A stretch of DNA of 64,000 bases from Eikenella corrodens (GCF_003990355.1 NZ_CP034670.1:2356001-2420000), one strand, 5' to 3'. Positions 17,615 to 26,484 are shown, counted from the first letter of the stretch. Made by a program: numbers and translations. The notes: a model not told the origin generated them from the letters alone.

Positions 17615-18880
17615 TTACGGCGCACACTCCTCCCACACCGCTTCGCCGTCTTCGCCGAACAAATGCAGGCGCAGGCGGCTATCGGGCAGGGTTTCGATGC
17701 GCAGGCGGCCGCTGCCGCTGTGGGCTTCGCCGGCGAGGGTGAGGTGTTGGCGGGTGTAGGCGATGCTGCTGCGGTCGGTGTAGCGGCCGAGCAGGAAGCC
17801 TTTTCGGATGCCGCCGCCTTGGTATTCCGCCCACACGGTGTCGCCGTCTTGGCGGAAGCGGCAGCGTTCGGGTGTTTCGCCTGCATGGCCTGCTTCGGCG
17901 GGTTGGAACACTTTGCCGTCGAGGTTGAACGAGGCTTGCTCGGCAGCGGCGGGTGCTGGGCTTTGGCGGAAATAGAGCAGCAGGTCGCGGAAAACGTCGG
18001 GGTCTTTCACGAAGGTCATTTCGCCGCCCTGCGGGAAGTGGTAGTCGAGCAGGCGGGACACCCAGAAACGGATACAGCCGGCGCGGTGGGCGATGGGCAG
18101 GTAGGCCTGTTCGGCGGGGGTGAGGGGGCGCACGCTTTGATAGCCGCGCATAAAGGCTTGCTGTAACTGCGGGTCGATTCGGTTGTCGGCCAGGCGCGCC
18201 CAGTCGTTTACTGCGATGGCGAGGTCGTACATGAAGCTGCCGTTGCAGGCGTAGTAGAAATCGATGAAGCCGGCTACCTGAATGCCGTCGAGCAGCACGT
18301 TGTCTTTGAACAGGTCGGCATGGATGATGCCGTGGGGCAGGTGGCTGTCGGGGTGGGCGGCGAGAAAGGCGATTTCGTCTTGCAGCAGCGCGGCATCTTC
18401 ACTGCTCAGGCAGGGCAGCAGGCGGCGGCTTTCGGCTTCCCACCAGGCGGCGTGGCGCGGGTTGGGCATGCTTTGGCCGAAGCTCTGCCCGGCGATGTGC
18501 ATTTTGGCAAGCATGGCGCCGGTGTGGAAGCATTGGGCGGCATCGGGCACGGCGGTGTCGCGGCCGTTGAGGAAGGTGGCGAGGCAGGCGGGTTTGCCGG
18601 CGAGCGTGCTGTCGAAGCGCCCGTCGCGGCGGGGAATGGGCGCGGGGCAGGCCACACCGTTGCGGCTGAGGTGCTGGCTGAGCTCCATGAAGAAAGGCAG
18701 CTCTTCGCGGGTGAGCACCTCGAAGATGGTGAGCACATAGCGGCCGCGGTCGGTGTCGAGGAAGTAGTTGCTGTTGGTTACGCCTTGGGCAATGCCTTGC
18801 AGCGACACGAAGCTGCCTAAGTCGTAGTCTTCTAAAAACTGGCGGATTTCTTGATCGGAAACGCTGGTGTAAACAGACAT
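17615..18880 (-). CDS. thrB: Homoserine kinase (APH-fold ThrB) with an extra C-terminal domain
   Basis: 421 residues. Residues 1-~308 are the aminoglycoside-phosphotransferase-fold homoserine kinase of beta/gamma-proteobacteria: YTSVSDQEIRQFLEDYDLG at the N terminus, the catalytic loop HADLFKDNVLLDG (187-199) and the metal site IDFYYACNG. It phosphorylates homoserine for threonine synthesis. Family members usually end near residue 305-320. Here residues ~317-421 add a second domain (FNLDGKVFQP, DTVWAEYQGGGIRKGFLLG, RLRIETLPDSRLRLH) that resembles small stand-alone proteins of ~105 residues often labelled 'n-acetylglutamate synthase'. I see no frameshift, so it is a genuine fusion in this sequence. 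ATG 18880 gives the canonical MSVYT start. Confidence 0.88.
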   Translation of the reverse strand: MSVYTSVSDQEIRQFLEDYDLGSFVSLQGIAQGVTNSNYFLDTDRGRYVLTIFEVLTREELPFFMELSQHLSRNGVACPAPIPRRDGRFDSTLAGKPACLATFLNGRDTAVPDAAQCFHTGAMLAKMHIAGQSFGQSMPNPRHAAWWEAESRRLLPCLSSEDAALLQDEIAFLAAHPDSHLPHGIIHADLFKDNVLLDGIQVAGFIDFYYACNGSFMYDLAIAVNDWARLADNRIDPQLQQAFMRGYQSVRPLTPAEQAYLPIAHRAGCIRFWVSRLLDYHFPQGGEMTFVKDPDVFRDLLLYFRQSPAPAAAEQASFNLDGKVFQPAEAGHAGETPERCRFRQDGDTVWAEYQGGGIRKGFLLGRYTDRSSIAYTRQHLTLAGEAHSGSGRLRIETLPDSRLRLHLFGEDGEAVWEECAP

Positions 18881-19082
18881 GGCGGGCATCGCGGCAAAGT
18901 GGTTGGGGAACGGGCATTCTAGCAAATGAAACAGCAAGCGGGCTACCTGAAAGGCTTCGGGCGGGCGGCATGGCCGCGACAACGCTCGGCTTGCCGGCCA
19001 CTTTGGTTTTCAGGTAGCCCAAGCCGGTTTAGGGTTATAATGTAACATGATTTAAATCAAATAGTTATTTTATTCCCAAGCC

Positions 19083-19112
19083 TTGACGGCAACTCCCGGC
19101 GGAGTGCATACT
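19083..19112 (+). promoter_or_regulatory. adhP promoter with MerR-type operator candidate
   Basis: TTGACG (19083-19088) and CATACT (19107-19112) are 18 bases apart, and the spacer contains a perfect inverted repeat ACTCC-CGGC-GGAGT (19092-19105) centred between the hexamers. A dyad inside an elongated spacer is the layout used by MerR-family activators, which in Neisseriaceae (NmlR/AdhR type) control alcohol/aldehyde dehydrogenases. No MerR gene is in the window. Confidence 0.55.
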
Positions 19113-19177
19113 CTGACCCGGGTAGCCTCCGAGGGCAACCCCGAACTTACCAATCAACCAGCACAAGGATCATAGCC

Positions 19178-20215
19178 ATGAAGATGAAAGCAGCTGTTGT
19201 TACCCCCCAATGCGACGGTAACGTAGAAATCGTTGAGCGCGACATCCCTGCCGTGGGCGCGGGCGAAGCGCTGGTGGAAGTGGAATACTGCGGCGTGTGC
19301 CACACCGACTTGCACGTGGCCGCCGGCGACTACGGTAAAAAACCCGGCCGCGTGCTCGGCCACGAAGGCATCGGCATCGTGAAACAGGTTGCGCCGGATG
19401 TAACCACCCTGAAAGTGGGCGACCGCGTGAGCATTGCCTGGCTGTTTGCCAGCTGCGGCCACTGCGAATACTGCATCACCGGCCGCGAAACCTTCTGCCG
19501 CAGCGTGCTGAACGCCGGTTACACCGCCGACGGCGGCATGGCCACTCACTGCGTGGTGAAAGCCGATTATGCGGTGAAAGTGCCCGAAGGCCTCGATCCC
19601 GCCCAGGCCAGCAGCATCACCTGTGCCGGCGTAACCACTTATAAAGCCATCAAAGTGGCCGGCGCTGCGCCCGGTCAGTGGATTGCCATCTACGGCGCCG
19701 GCGGCTTGGGCAACCTGGCCGTGCAATACGCCAAGAAAGTATTCGGCGCACACGTGATCGCCGTAGACATCAACGACGACAAACTGGCTCTGGCCAAACA
19801 ATCCGGCGCTGATTTGATTGTGAACCCGGCCAAACAAGACGCGGCCAAGTTCATTCAAGAGAAAACCGGCGGCGCACACTCCGCCGTGGTAACTGCCGTG
19901 TCTCGTGCTGCATTCAATTCCGCCGTAGATTGCGTACGCGCCTGTGGCCGCGTGGTAGCCGTCGGCCTGCCGCCAGAAACCATGGATTTGTCGATTCCGC
20001 GCCTAGTGCTGGATGGCATCGAAGTAGTGGGCTCACTGGTGGGCACACGCAAAGACTTGGAAGAAGCCTTCCAATTCGGCGCCGAAGGCATCGTGGTGCC
20101 CGTGGTGCAGCTGCGCCAACTGGACGAAGCCAATGCCATTTTCCAAGAAATGCGCGACGGCAAAATCCAAGGCCGTATGGTTATCGACATGAAAGCCTGC
20201 GGTTGCCATCACTAA
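19178..20215 (+). CDS. adhP: Zinc-dependent alcohol dehydrogenase AdhP
   Basis: A 345-residue medium-chain dehydrogenase. The catalytic zinc ligands are Cys41 (GVCHTDLH), His62 (GHEGIG) and a later cysteine (GVTTYKA region preceded by ITC). The structural zinc is held by Cys93, 96, 99 and 107 (CGHCEYC...FC). GAGGLGNLAVQYAK around residue 174 is the NAD-binding Rossmann motif. This is the propanol-preferring/ethanol-active AdhP type, reducing aldehydes or oxidising short alcohols. AAGGA precedes the ATG. The protein ends with ACGCHH, a cysteine/histidine tail also seen in Neisseria homologues. It stands alone, with a strong terminator. Confidence 0.93.
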   Translation: MKMKAAVVTPQCDGNVEIVERDIPAVGAGEALVEVEYCGVCHTDLHVAAGDYGKKPGRVLGHEGIGIVKQVAPDVTTLKVGDRVSIAWLFASCGHCEYCITGRETFCRSVLNAGYTADGGMATHCVVKADYAVKVPEGLDPAQASSITCAGVTTYKAIKVAGAAPGQWIAIYGAGGLGNLAVQYAKKVFGAHVIAVDINDDKLALAKQSGADLIVNPAKQDAAKFIQEKTGGAHSAVVTAVSRAAFNSAVDCVRACGRVVAVGLPPETMDLSIPRLVLDGIEVVGSLVGTRKDLEEAFQFGAEGIVVPVVQLRQLDEANAIFQEMRDGKIQGRMVIDMKACGCHH

Positions 20216-20231
20216 GCCTTAGGTTGTAAAC

Positions 20232-20266
20232 AAACAGGCCGCTCCAAAAATGGGGCGGCCTGTTTT
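20232..20266 (+). terminator. Rho-independent terminator of adhP
   Basis: AAACAGGCCGCTCC and GGGGCGGCCTGTTTT form a long GC-rich stem over a short A-rich loop, ending in TTTT, 17 bases after the adhP stop codon. Confidence 0.9.
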
Positions 20267-20358
20267 GCGGATGAGGCTACCTGAAACCTTAGAGCTCGCT
20301 GTGCTGCGTTTAAACTTCGTTGCCACACACGTTTTCAGGTAGCCTTTTCCTTGCCTAT

Positions 20359-21249
20359 TTATTCCACATAACGAACCCCTTGCACCACCTCCCTACGCCT
20401 CAACCATTTCGGTACAAATACCGCCGCCAAAGTAGCCGCCACTACCAACACAATCCCCAGCCACGACAGTGCCGAAATCTGCTCACCCAAAATCAACACC
20501 GCCAGCCACGCCCCGAAAATCGGACCCAGCGCCGACAAAATGCCTGAAAAATTCGCCGACACCGTTTTCATCCCGATATTCCATAAATTGTAGGCCAGCC
20601 AGCTGCAACACACCCCCAAATACACCAGCCCCAGCGTGCCGCGCCAATTCCAATCGATATGCAGGCTGTCGGCCAGCGTCAAACTTGCCGGCAGGCACAG
20701 CAGCGGCGCCACTGCCATCGTTATCGAAGTAAACGCCTGCACCCCCACCTTTTCAATCATCTTCTGCGAAGGGCGCAATACCGCGCAAAACACCGTATTG
20801 CCCAACATCACCAACGTGCAGCCCCAAAGGCTGATTTCCCCGCTGCTCTTGCCGCCCGCAATCAGCAGCGCCACCCCGACAAACGCCGCCACGCCGCACA
20901 GCCACACAAACCAATGCGCCCGGTCGCAGAAAAAGAAGTGGCCGATAAACACCGTTAAAATCGGGCTCAAGCCGATAATCGTGGTGGCGCTGGCCGCCGA
21001 CGTGTATTTCACCCCCACAAATTCCGGTATCATCACCATCACATAATTCAAAAACGACAGCCACAGCAAACCCCGCCAATACCGCGCATCAATCTGTCGC
21101 CAATAGCGCAAACACAGCGGCAAGGCCAGAACAGAGGCAATCATCAGCCGAAACAACAACATAAGCTCCGGCTCCATCATCGTGTAGGTATATTTGGCCG
21201 CAATAAAAGCGCTGCTCCATAAAAGCAGCGCAACAATTTGGTAAAACAC
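20359..21249 (-). CDS. EamA-family (DMT superfamily) transporter
   Basis: 296 residues with about ten hydrophobic membrane segments arranged as two EamA repeats. The first runs from LLLWSSAFIAAKYTY to about residue 140 and the second from WGCTLVMLGNTVFCAVLRP to the end, with the conserved GPIFGAWLAVLILGE in the second repeat. DMT proteins export amino acids, metabolites or drugs; the substrate cannot be read from sequence. The start is GTG at 21249, supported by a G-rich ribosome-binding site (AGGGGGAG) just upstream. A DUS-bounded hairpin (20274-20343) lies between its 3' end and adhP. Confidence 0.85.
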   Translation of the reverse strand: MFYQIVALLLWSSAFIAAKYTYTMMEPELMLLFRLMIASVLALPLCLRYWRQIDARYWRGLLWLSFLNYVMVMIPEFVGVKYTSAASATTIIGLSPILTVFIGHFFFCDRAHWFVWLCGVAAFVGVALLIAGGKSSGEISLWGCTLVMLGNTVFCAVLRPSQKMIEKVGVQAFTSITMAVAPLLCLPASLTLADSLHIDWNWRGTLGLVYLGVCCSWLAYNLWNIGMKTVSANFSGILSALGPIFGAWLAVLILGEQISALSWLGIVLVVAATLAAVFVPKWLRRREVVQGVRYVE

Positions 21250-21374
21250 AGCTCCCCCTCAGGCACATCCTGCCGAAAAACTATAGTGTAAACAGTATAC
21301 TACACCCATATAACCGCCAGCAAGGGTAGAAACAGGCTTTCCGAATAAACCATGCGCTAAAGCAAACAACCCCT

Positions 21375-21481
21375 ACTATACAGCAAAGCAATTGGGCTTT
21401 CTCTGCAGTGTTAGTTCGCTTTGCCGTATTTCCATACTGTTTGCAGCTTACCGGCTTGTATTGAAGTCAATTTGCTATGTA
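21375..21481 (-). repeat. Degenerate Correia-like element
   Basis: Within the 438-bp gap 21250-21687, this stretch follows the order of a reverse-oriented Correia element with many substitutions: TTCGCTTTGCCGTATT, TACTGTTTGCAGCTTACC, CTTGTATTGAAGTCAATTT and CTATGTA match the equivalent words of copies 3 and 4. The rest of the gap has one DUS (near 21513) and no gene. Confidence 0.4.
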
Positions 21482-21687
21482 CGGTCGGTTTTCTGCACAC
21501 ATTGTTCCATTTAGGCTACCTGAAAACGCAAGCCTTCACGAGATGGCGCAAGATTAGATTGCTCGCTCTTGCCATAAACAAACCGGCTTATAACCGGCGG
21601 CAATTTCCATAAAAGCAATCATTCTTTCACAAAATACTGAGTGCTTGATACAGTTCGCCACCGTTGAACTGCCGATAAGGACAAGCC

Positions 21688-22500
21688 ATGGATTTTGTGA
21701 AACCCGAACATTTGCGCGACTTCTACCCCCATGAAATTTTGCAGGATTCCCTGCAAAAGGCTCAGGCCAAATCAGGTTCGAGCCTGAAAACGCTGGCGAT
21801 TTTAAGCTTTTTGGGCGGCGGTTACGTGGGTTTCGGCTATTTGGCGTTTTTAAAAGTGGTGACCGGCATTCCGCCCGAATGGTCGGGGCTGGCCAACTTG
21901 CTGGGCGCGGCCGTGTTCCCTATCTGCCTGATTTGTATTCTGATTGGCGGCGGCGAGCTGGCCACGGGCAATATGATGCTGATGGGGCTGGGCTGGTTTG
22001 GCAAAAGAATCAATGTGGCCAACCTGATGCGCAACTGGCTGATCGTGAGCTTGGGCAATTTGGCCGGGGCTTTGTGTATGGCGTATTTTCTCGGGCATTT
22101 CGTGGGCTTGACCGAAGGCGTGGCGGCGGCGAAAACCGTTGCCATTGCCGAAGCCAAGGTGGGCATGAGTTTTGGCCGCTCGTTTGTGTCGGCCATTGCC
22201 TGCAACTGGATGGTGTGCATGGGCATTTGGTTTTATTTCGGCGCGAAGCAGACTTCGGGGCGGATTTTGGCGATGTGGTTTCCAGTGATGACCTTTGTGC
22301 TGATTGGGCTGCAACACTTTGTGGCCAATATGTTTATCATTCCGGCCGGCATTTTTGCGGGAGCGAATGTGTCGTGGGGGCAGTTTTTTGCCAATATGAT
22401 TCCCGTGTTTCTAGGCAATGTGGCCGGCGGCACGGCGTTTGTGGCGGCCTCGTATCTGCACGCGTATAAGCATTTATTGAAAGATGATTATTCGATTTAG
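21688..22500 (+). CDS. Formate/nitrite transporter family channel (FocA/NirC type)
   Basis: A 270-residue FNT-family membrane protein with six hydrophobic helices. ICILIGGGELATGNMMLMGLGW contains the GGELFTG-like motif of the third helix, and NWMVCMGIWFYF is the repeat-related motif of the fifth helix. FNT proteins form pentameric channels for formate, nitrite or related anions. The sequence does not decide between FocA-like formate and NirC-like nitrite transport, and no pfl or nir gene is adjacent. AAGGA at 21676-21680 fixes the start. Confidence 0.88.
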   Translation: MDFVKPEHLRDFYPHEILQDSLQKAQAKSGSSLKTLAILSFLGGGYVGFGYLAFLKVVTGIPPEWSGLANLLGAAVFPICLICILIGGGELATGNMMLMGLGWFGKRINVANLMRNWLIVSLGNLAGALCMAYFLGHFVGLTEGVAAAKTVAIAEAKVGMSFGRSFVSAIACNWMVCMGIWFYFGAKQTSGRILAMWFPVMTFVLIGLQHFVANMFIIPAGIFAGANVSWGQFFANMIPVFLGNVAGGTAFVAASYLHAYKHLLKDDYSI

Positions 22501-22517
22501 CCGGCATACCGTGCGGT

Positions 22518-22623
22518 TATAGTGAATTAAATTTAAACCAGTACAGCGTTGTCTCGCCTTGCCGTAACGTGTGTACTGTCTGCGGCTCGCCGCCTTGTCC
22601 TGATTTAAATTTAATCCACTATA
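22518..22623 (-). repeat. Correia-type element (CREE), copy 4
   Basis: A 106-bp element with TATAGTGAATTAAATTT and AATTTAATCCACTATA ends, almost the same as copy 3. It immediately follows the FNT channel gene. Confidence 0.92.
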
Positions 22624-22624
22624 A

Positions 22625-22659
22625 AAAGGCTACCTGAAACCAGTTTTCAGGTAGCCTTT
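22625..22659. terminator. Bidirectional DUS hairpin between the FNT channel gene and pseC
   Basis: AAAGGCTACCTGAAA and TTTTCAGGTAGCCTTT are separated by four or five bases, between two convergent genes; both orientations end in T. Confidence 0.75.
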
Positions 22660-22675
22660 GTCGTATTGGTGTGCA

Positions 22676-23833
22676 CTAGCCGAAAGCGTGCGCCAACACA
22701 TCCACTACTTTATCCTGTTCGGCTTCGGTCAGCCCGAAATACAGCGGGATGCTGATTGCGCCGGCGTAATAGGCTTCGGCATGGGGGAAGTCGCCGGTTT
22801 TGAAGCCGAAGTGTTGGCGGTAGTAGGGCTGGGTGTGGACGGGGATGTAGTGCACATTGACGCCGATGCCGTTTTGCCGCAGGAAGTCAAACACTTGGCG
22901 GCGGGTTTTGCCGCTATCGGCGCGCACTTGCACGGGATAGAGGTGCAGGGCGGAGCAGTTTTGCGGGTTGCGCTGCGGCAGGATAAGCGGCAGGTGGGCA
23001 AGCAGGCGGTCGTAGCGCGCGGCAAGTTCGTGGCGGCGGGTGACGAATTCGTCGATGCGGGTCATCTGGCTCACGCCGAGGGCGGCTTGCAGTTCGGTCA
23101 TGCGGTAGTTGTAGCCGAGGTCGATTTGCTGGTAATACCAAGCCCCGTCCGGCTCTTGGCTCATTTCTTCGGGATTGCGGGTGATGCCGTGGCTGCGCAA
23201 CAGGGCCAGTTTGGCGGCAAGCTCTGGGCTGTTGGTAAGGGCTGCGCCGCCTTCGGCGGTGGTGATGATTTTGACGGGGTGGAAACTGAATACGGTGATG
23301 TCGCTATATCGGCAGTTGCCGATTTTGCCGCCCTGATAGCTGCCACCGACGGCGTGGGAAGCGTCTTCAATGATTTTGAAGCCGTATTGTTGCGAGAGCG
23401 CGTGAATGGCTGCCATATCGCACGGTTCGCCTGCAAAATGGACGGGCACGACGATTTTGGGCAGGCAGCCTGAAACTTTGGCCGCTTTCAGTTTGACTTC
23501 CAGCGCGGCGGGAGACATATTGAGTGTGTGCGGGTCGATGTCCACAAAATCCACATCCGCGCCGCAATAACGGGCACAGTTGGCGGAGGCGGTGAAGGTG
23601 ATGGGAGAGGTCCACAGGCTGTCGCCTTGTCCCAAGCCGAGAACCAGGCAGGCGAGGTGCAGGGCGGAGGTGGCGGAATTGACGGCAACGGCGTGCGCTG
23701 CGCCGCAATAGGCTTTCAGGCTGTTTTCAAAGGCGGGCACTTGCGGGCCTTGGGTGAGGAAGTCGGATTGGAGCACGCGCACGACGGCGGCTATATCGGC
23801 TTCAGAAATGGTTTGGCGGCCGTAGGGGATCAT
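22676..23833 (-). CDS. pseC: UDP-4-amino-4,6-dideoxy-N-acetyl-beta-L-altrosamine transaminase PseC
   Basis: A 385-residue DegT/DnrJ/EryC1 aminotransferase. FSFHPVKIITTAEGG places the PLP lysine at Lys188, and IEDASHAVGGSYQG holds the PLP-binding aspartate. The N-terminal MIPYGRQTISEADI and the HPVK form match PseC, the second enzyme of CMP-pseudaminic acid synthesis, more than other sugar aminotransferases. PseB is encoded at 34.8 kb, which supports the assignment. A Kingella-type DUS (AGGCAGCCTGAA, 23463-23474) lies inside the gene, unlike the dialect of its neighbours. GGAG precedes the start. Confidence 0.85.
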   Translation of the reverse strand: MIPYGRQTISEADIAAVVRVLQSDFLTQGPQVPAFENSLKAYCGAAHAVAVNSATSALHLACLVLGLGQGDSLWTSPITFTASANCARYCGADVDFVDIDPHTLNMSPAALEVKLKAAKVSGCLPKIVVPVHFAGEPCDMAAIHALSQQYGFKIIEDASHAVGGSYQGGKIGNCRYSDITVFSFHPVKIITTAEGGAALTNSPELAAKLALLRSHGITRNPEEMSQEPDGAWYYQQIDLGYNYRMTELQAALGVSQMTRIDEFVTRRHELAARYDRLLAHLPLILPQRNPQNCSALHLYPVQVRADSGKTRRQVFDFLRQNGIGVNVHYIPVHTQPYYRQHFGFKTGDFPHAEAYYAGAISIPLYFGLTEAEQDKVVDVLAHAFG

Positions 23834-23913
23834 TTTTGGGGTTTCTCCGTTGTTTGGATTGTTGGAGCTTTCAGGTAGCCTTTGCCGGGCTAGGCGGATG
23901 GATGGCGATAAGC

Positions 23914-23944
23914 AAAAAAGGCTTGCCGAAGCAAGCCTTTTTGT
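23914..23944 (-). terminator. Rho-independent terminator of the porin gene
   Basis: On the minus strand AAAAAGGCTTGC-TTCG-GCAAGCCTTTTTT forms a 12-bp stem with a UUCG tetraloop closed by C-G, a very stable terminator. It is 28 bases after the porin stop. Confidence 0.93.
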
Positions 23945-23972
23945 TGGGTTACTAGACTAGGCTAGCCACAAA

Positions 23973-25055
23973 TTAGAATTTGTGTACCACGCCAGTGCCC
24001 ACGCCCCAGTTGTTTACGTTTTTAGCGCGGCTATTTTCTTTCTCACGCAACCAACCTACAGATACCAAACCGGTAGTGCGGCGGGAGAAGGCATAATCTG
24101 CACCAACGATAGCTTGGGTATAACGGGCACCAAGATTATCAGATTTACCGTATGCTACAGAGACTTTAGGAGTAACGGCACCGAAAGTGTAAGCTGCAGA
24201 AATCTGAGCCTCTTTGGTTTTGTCAGTACCAGCACCGCCGTCAGCAGGAGTACCAGTGGTAGCAGGAGGAACAGGTGCAACAGCAGGAGTGTAATTGGCA
24301 ATATCAAAGGTATCACGGCCAGTGAAGTCGCCAGCTACACCTTTGCCATACTGCAGACCAGCTGCAACATACAGGTTGTTAGCGTCGTAACCGAAGCTCA
24401 GGTTGTGAACATGGCTGTCTTTCAGACCAGTAGCAGTTGTTTCAGTGTGGGTCTTACGAGCATATTCAACAGCATAACGACCGAAGAAGCCGCTGTTTTT
24501 GTAGCCCAAGCCCAAACCGAATACCGGTTTGCCGTCGTTAGTACGATCACCATGTACGTTAGTACCGGGAGCCATTTGGAAAGCGAAGTCGAAACCGCCG
24601 AAGTCAGGAGACTGATAGTTCAAGCTAGTACGACGAGCACCGAAACGGGTATAACGGGACAGACCCAAAGCCTCGTTGCTGTATTCCCAGTTGTCTTGGG
24701 CATCCAGGGCTTGTTTCAGCGGGGTGCTTACACGACCAACTTTAACGGTGCCGAAGCCACCTTCCAAACCAACGAAGCTGTCGCGGTTGTTTACAAAGCT
24801 GCCGCCGTCCAAGCTGGCGTTAGATTCAACTTGCCAAATAGCTTTCAGGTTGCCACCCAGGTCTTCAGAACCTTTGAAGCCAACGTAGCTACCGTAGTCA
24901 ACCACGCCCCAAGCGTTTCTTTCGCTCTTCAGCTGGGCAGAGGTGCCTTCACGAGTAAATTCAACACCGCCACGGATTTTACCGTACAGAATAACTTCTG
25001 CAGAAGCGGCAACCGGCAAGGAAACCAATGCTAATGCAATCAGGGTTTTTTTCAT
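23973..25055 (-). CDS. Gram-negative trimeric porin (PorB-like)
   Basis: A 360-residue outer-membrane porin. The signal peptide ends near ASA/EV (residue 19), and the mature protein begins VILYGKIRGGVEF, typical of Neisseria-type porins. Alternating strands, loops with variable composition, the conserved GVGTGVVHKF C terminus and KYSY-like strand pairs fit a 16-strand barrel. One loop (PAVAPVPPATTGTPADGG, about residues 250-270) is proline-rich and probably surface-exposed and variable. It allows passive uptake of small solutes and is likely a major protein, given its strong promoter and terminator. The codon choice differs slightly from neighbours, as in highly expressed genes. Confidence 0.92.
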   Translation of the reverse strand: MKKTLIALALVSLPVAASAEVILYGKIRGGVEFTREGTSAQLKSERNAWGVVDYGSYVGFKGSEDLGGNLKAIWQVESNASLDGGSFVNNRDSFVGLEGGFGTVKVGRVSTPLKQALDAQDNWEYSNEALGLSRYTRFGARRTSLNYQSPDFGGFDFAFQMAPGTNVHGDRTNDGKPVFGLGLGYKNSGFFGRYAVEYARKTHTETTATGLKDSHVHNLSFGYDANNLYVAAGLQYGKGVAGDFTGRDTFDIANYTPAVAPVPPATTGTPADGGAGTDKTKEAQISAAYTFGAVTPKVSVAYGKSDNLGARYTQAIVGADYAFSRRTTGLVSVGWLREKENSRAKNVNNWGVGTGVVHKF

Positions 25056-25166
25056 GCTGCATTCCTTTATCTATGTCTAAACTAAAAATACACACTTAAA
25101 AAAGAAACTTCGTCTTTCTTTATTTAAGCTCTCACGCAATCGCCGCATTAGCGATTTCATGACTGC

Positions 25167-25195
25167 AATATAATTGTTCGGCGGCAAAAAAACAA
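25167..25195 (-). promoter_or_regulatory. Porin promoter
   Basis: On the minus strand, TTGTTT (25190-25195) and TATATT (25167-25172) are exactly 17 bases apart. Transcription would start near 25160 and give a leader of about 105 nt, which contains the small hairpin ATCGC/GCGAT. The rest of the 25196-25409 gap has no gene or DUS that I can see. Confidence 0.65.
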
Positions 25196-25409
25196 ATCCT
25201 ATCGCGGGCAAAACGGCAGATGCGGGCTAAATTGTATGCTTTATGCAACAATGTGGCGCTATGCAGGGGCTGGGCTTTATGCCGTTTAAAGCTTGTCCGG
25301 CAGGGGATTTGCCCTGGCGGGCGATACGGCCTATCATCTTATAAATTATATTGTTCCGGCAGGCTGAGAGAGGCGGAGCCGGAGGTTTGCAACGAATATT
25401 TGAGAGCTT

Positions 25410-26375
25410 ATGAGCCACACTGTACACCTGAAATTTGAAGAGATCGACAACACGGTTTTGCAACGGCTGTGCGGGCCGCTGGAAGAAAATTTGGAAAAGC
25501 TGGGTAAAGCGCTGGAAGTGGAAATCGGACGGCGGTTTGCTGAGTTTACCTTTATCGGCAACCATGCCCATGCGGCAAGGGAGGCGCTTTTGAGGCTGGC
25601 CGAGCTGGCCGAGCAGCGGGATTTGGACGATAACGATATTCAGCTTTCGGCAGTGGAAGCCAAAACGGCAGATGAAGCTTTTGTGCCGAAAAACGAGGCC
25701 GGGCATCAGTATTTCCTGCAAACGCGGCGCGGCAAGCTGGGCGGGCGCACACCGCGTCAAAACGGCTATATCCGCGCGCTGCTCAGCCACGATATTGTGT
25801 TCGGCCTAGGTCCGGCGGGTACAGGCAAAACTTATTTGGCCGTAGCGGCGGCGGTGGACGCCATGAGCAAGCACGAAGTGGAACGTATTGTGCTGGTGCG
25901 CCCAGCTGTGGAAGCAGGGGAGAAACTCGGCTTCCTGCCGGGCGATTTGGCGCAGAAGGTAGACCCTTATCTGCGCCCGCTGTATGACGCACTGTATGAC
26001 TTGATGGGCTTCGACCGCGTTACCAAGCTGCTGGAACGCGGGCTGATTGAGATTGCCCCGCTGGCCTATATGCGCGGGCGCACGCTGAACGGCTCGTATG
26101 TGATTCTGGACGAGGCGCAGAACACCACGCCGGAACAGATGAAGATGTTCCTCACGCGTATCGGTTTCGGCGCCAAGGCAGCGATTACCGGCGACATCAG
26201 CCAAATCGACTTACCGCGCAACATTAAATCCGGCCTGAAAGACGCGCGGGAAAAACTGCACGGCATCGATGGCATTTATTTCCACACCTTTACCAGCGAA
26301 GACGTGGTACGCCATCCCTTGGTGCAGAGAATTGTAGATGCCTACGACGCTGCGGATGCGGAGCGGGAAGAGTAG
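25410..26375 (+). CDS. PhoH family ATPase (PhoH-like/YbeZ)
   Basis: A 321-residue protein with an N-terminal KH-like segment (about 1-95) and a PhoH ATPase core. GPAGTGKT (134-141) is the Walker A motif and YVILDEAQNTTPEQMKMFLTRIG the Walker B and sensor region. YbeZ-type PhoH proteins work with the endoribonuclease YbeY in rRNA and ribosome quality control. The ybeY gene does not follow here: the next ORF is a broken LURP-one-like gene. The ribosome-binding site is weak (GAGAG). Confidence 0.9.
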   Translation: MSHTVHLKFEEIDNTVLQRLCGPLEENLEKLGKALEVEIGRRFAEFTFIGNHAHAAREALLRLAELAEQRDLDDNDIQLSAVEAKTADEAFVPKNEAGHQYFLQTRRGKLGGRTPRQNGYIRALLSHDIVFGLGPAGTGKTYLAVAAAVDAMSKHEVERIVLVRPAVEAGEKLGFLPGDLAQKVDPYLRPLYDALYDLMGFDRVTKLLERGLIEIAPLAYMRGRTLNGSYVILDEAQNTTPEQMKMFLTRIGFGAKAAITGDISQIDLPRNIKSGLKDAREKLHGIDGIYFHTFTSEDVVRHPLVQRIVDAYDAADAEREE

Positions 26376-26484
26376 GGCTTGCCGCCTTTGTATCTTATAT
26401 ATACATTTTCAGGTAGCCTGCAAGCACACGGTTTGAGGCTACCTGAAACTTATCTCCAATTCTGTTTCAACCTTTCAAGAAAGA

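Noticed and set aside
21284..21306. TATAGTGTAAACAGTATAC considered as a Correia terminus
   Set aside because: Only the first seven bases match and no second end is found at the right distance; it may be a small palindrome upstream of the EamA gene.
23982..25034. A 350-codon open frame on the plus strand opposite the porin gene
   Set aside because: The product has no family features and is low-complexity in Ser/Thr/Val; it exists because the porin's codon bias avoids stops in that frame. The minus-strand porin has a signal peptide, promoter and terminator.
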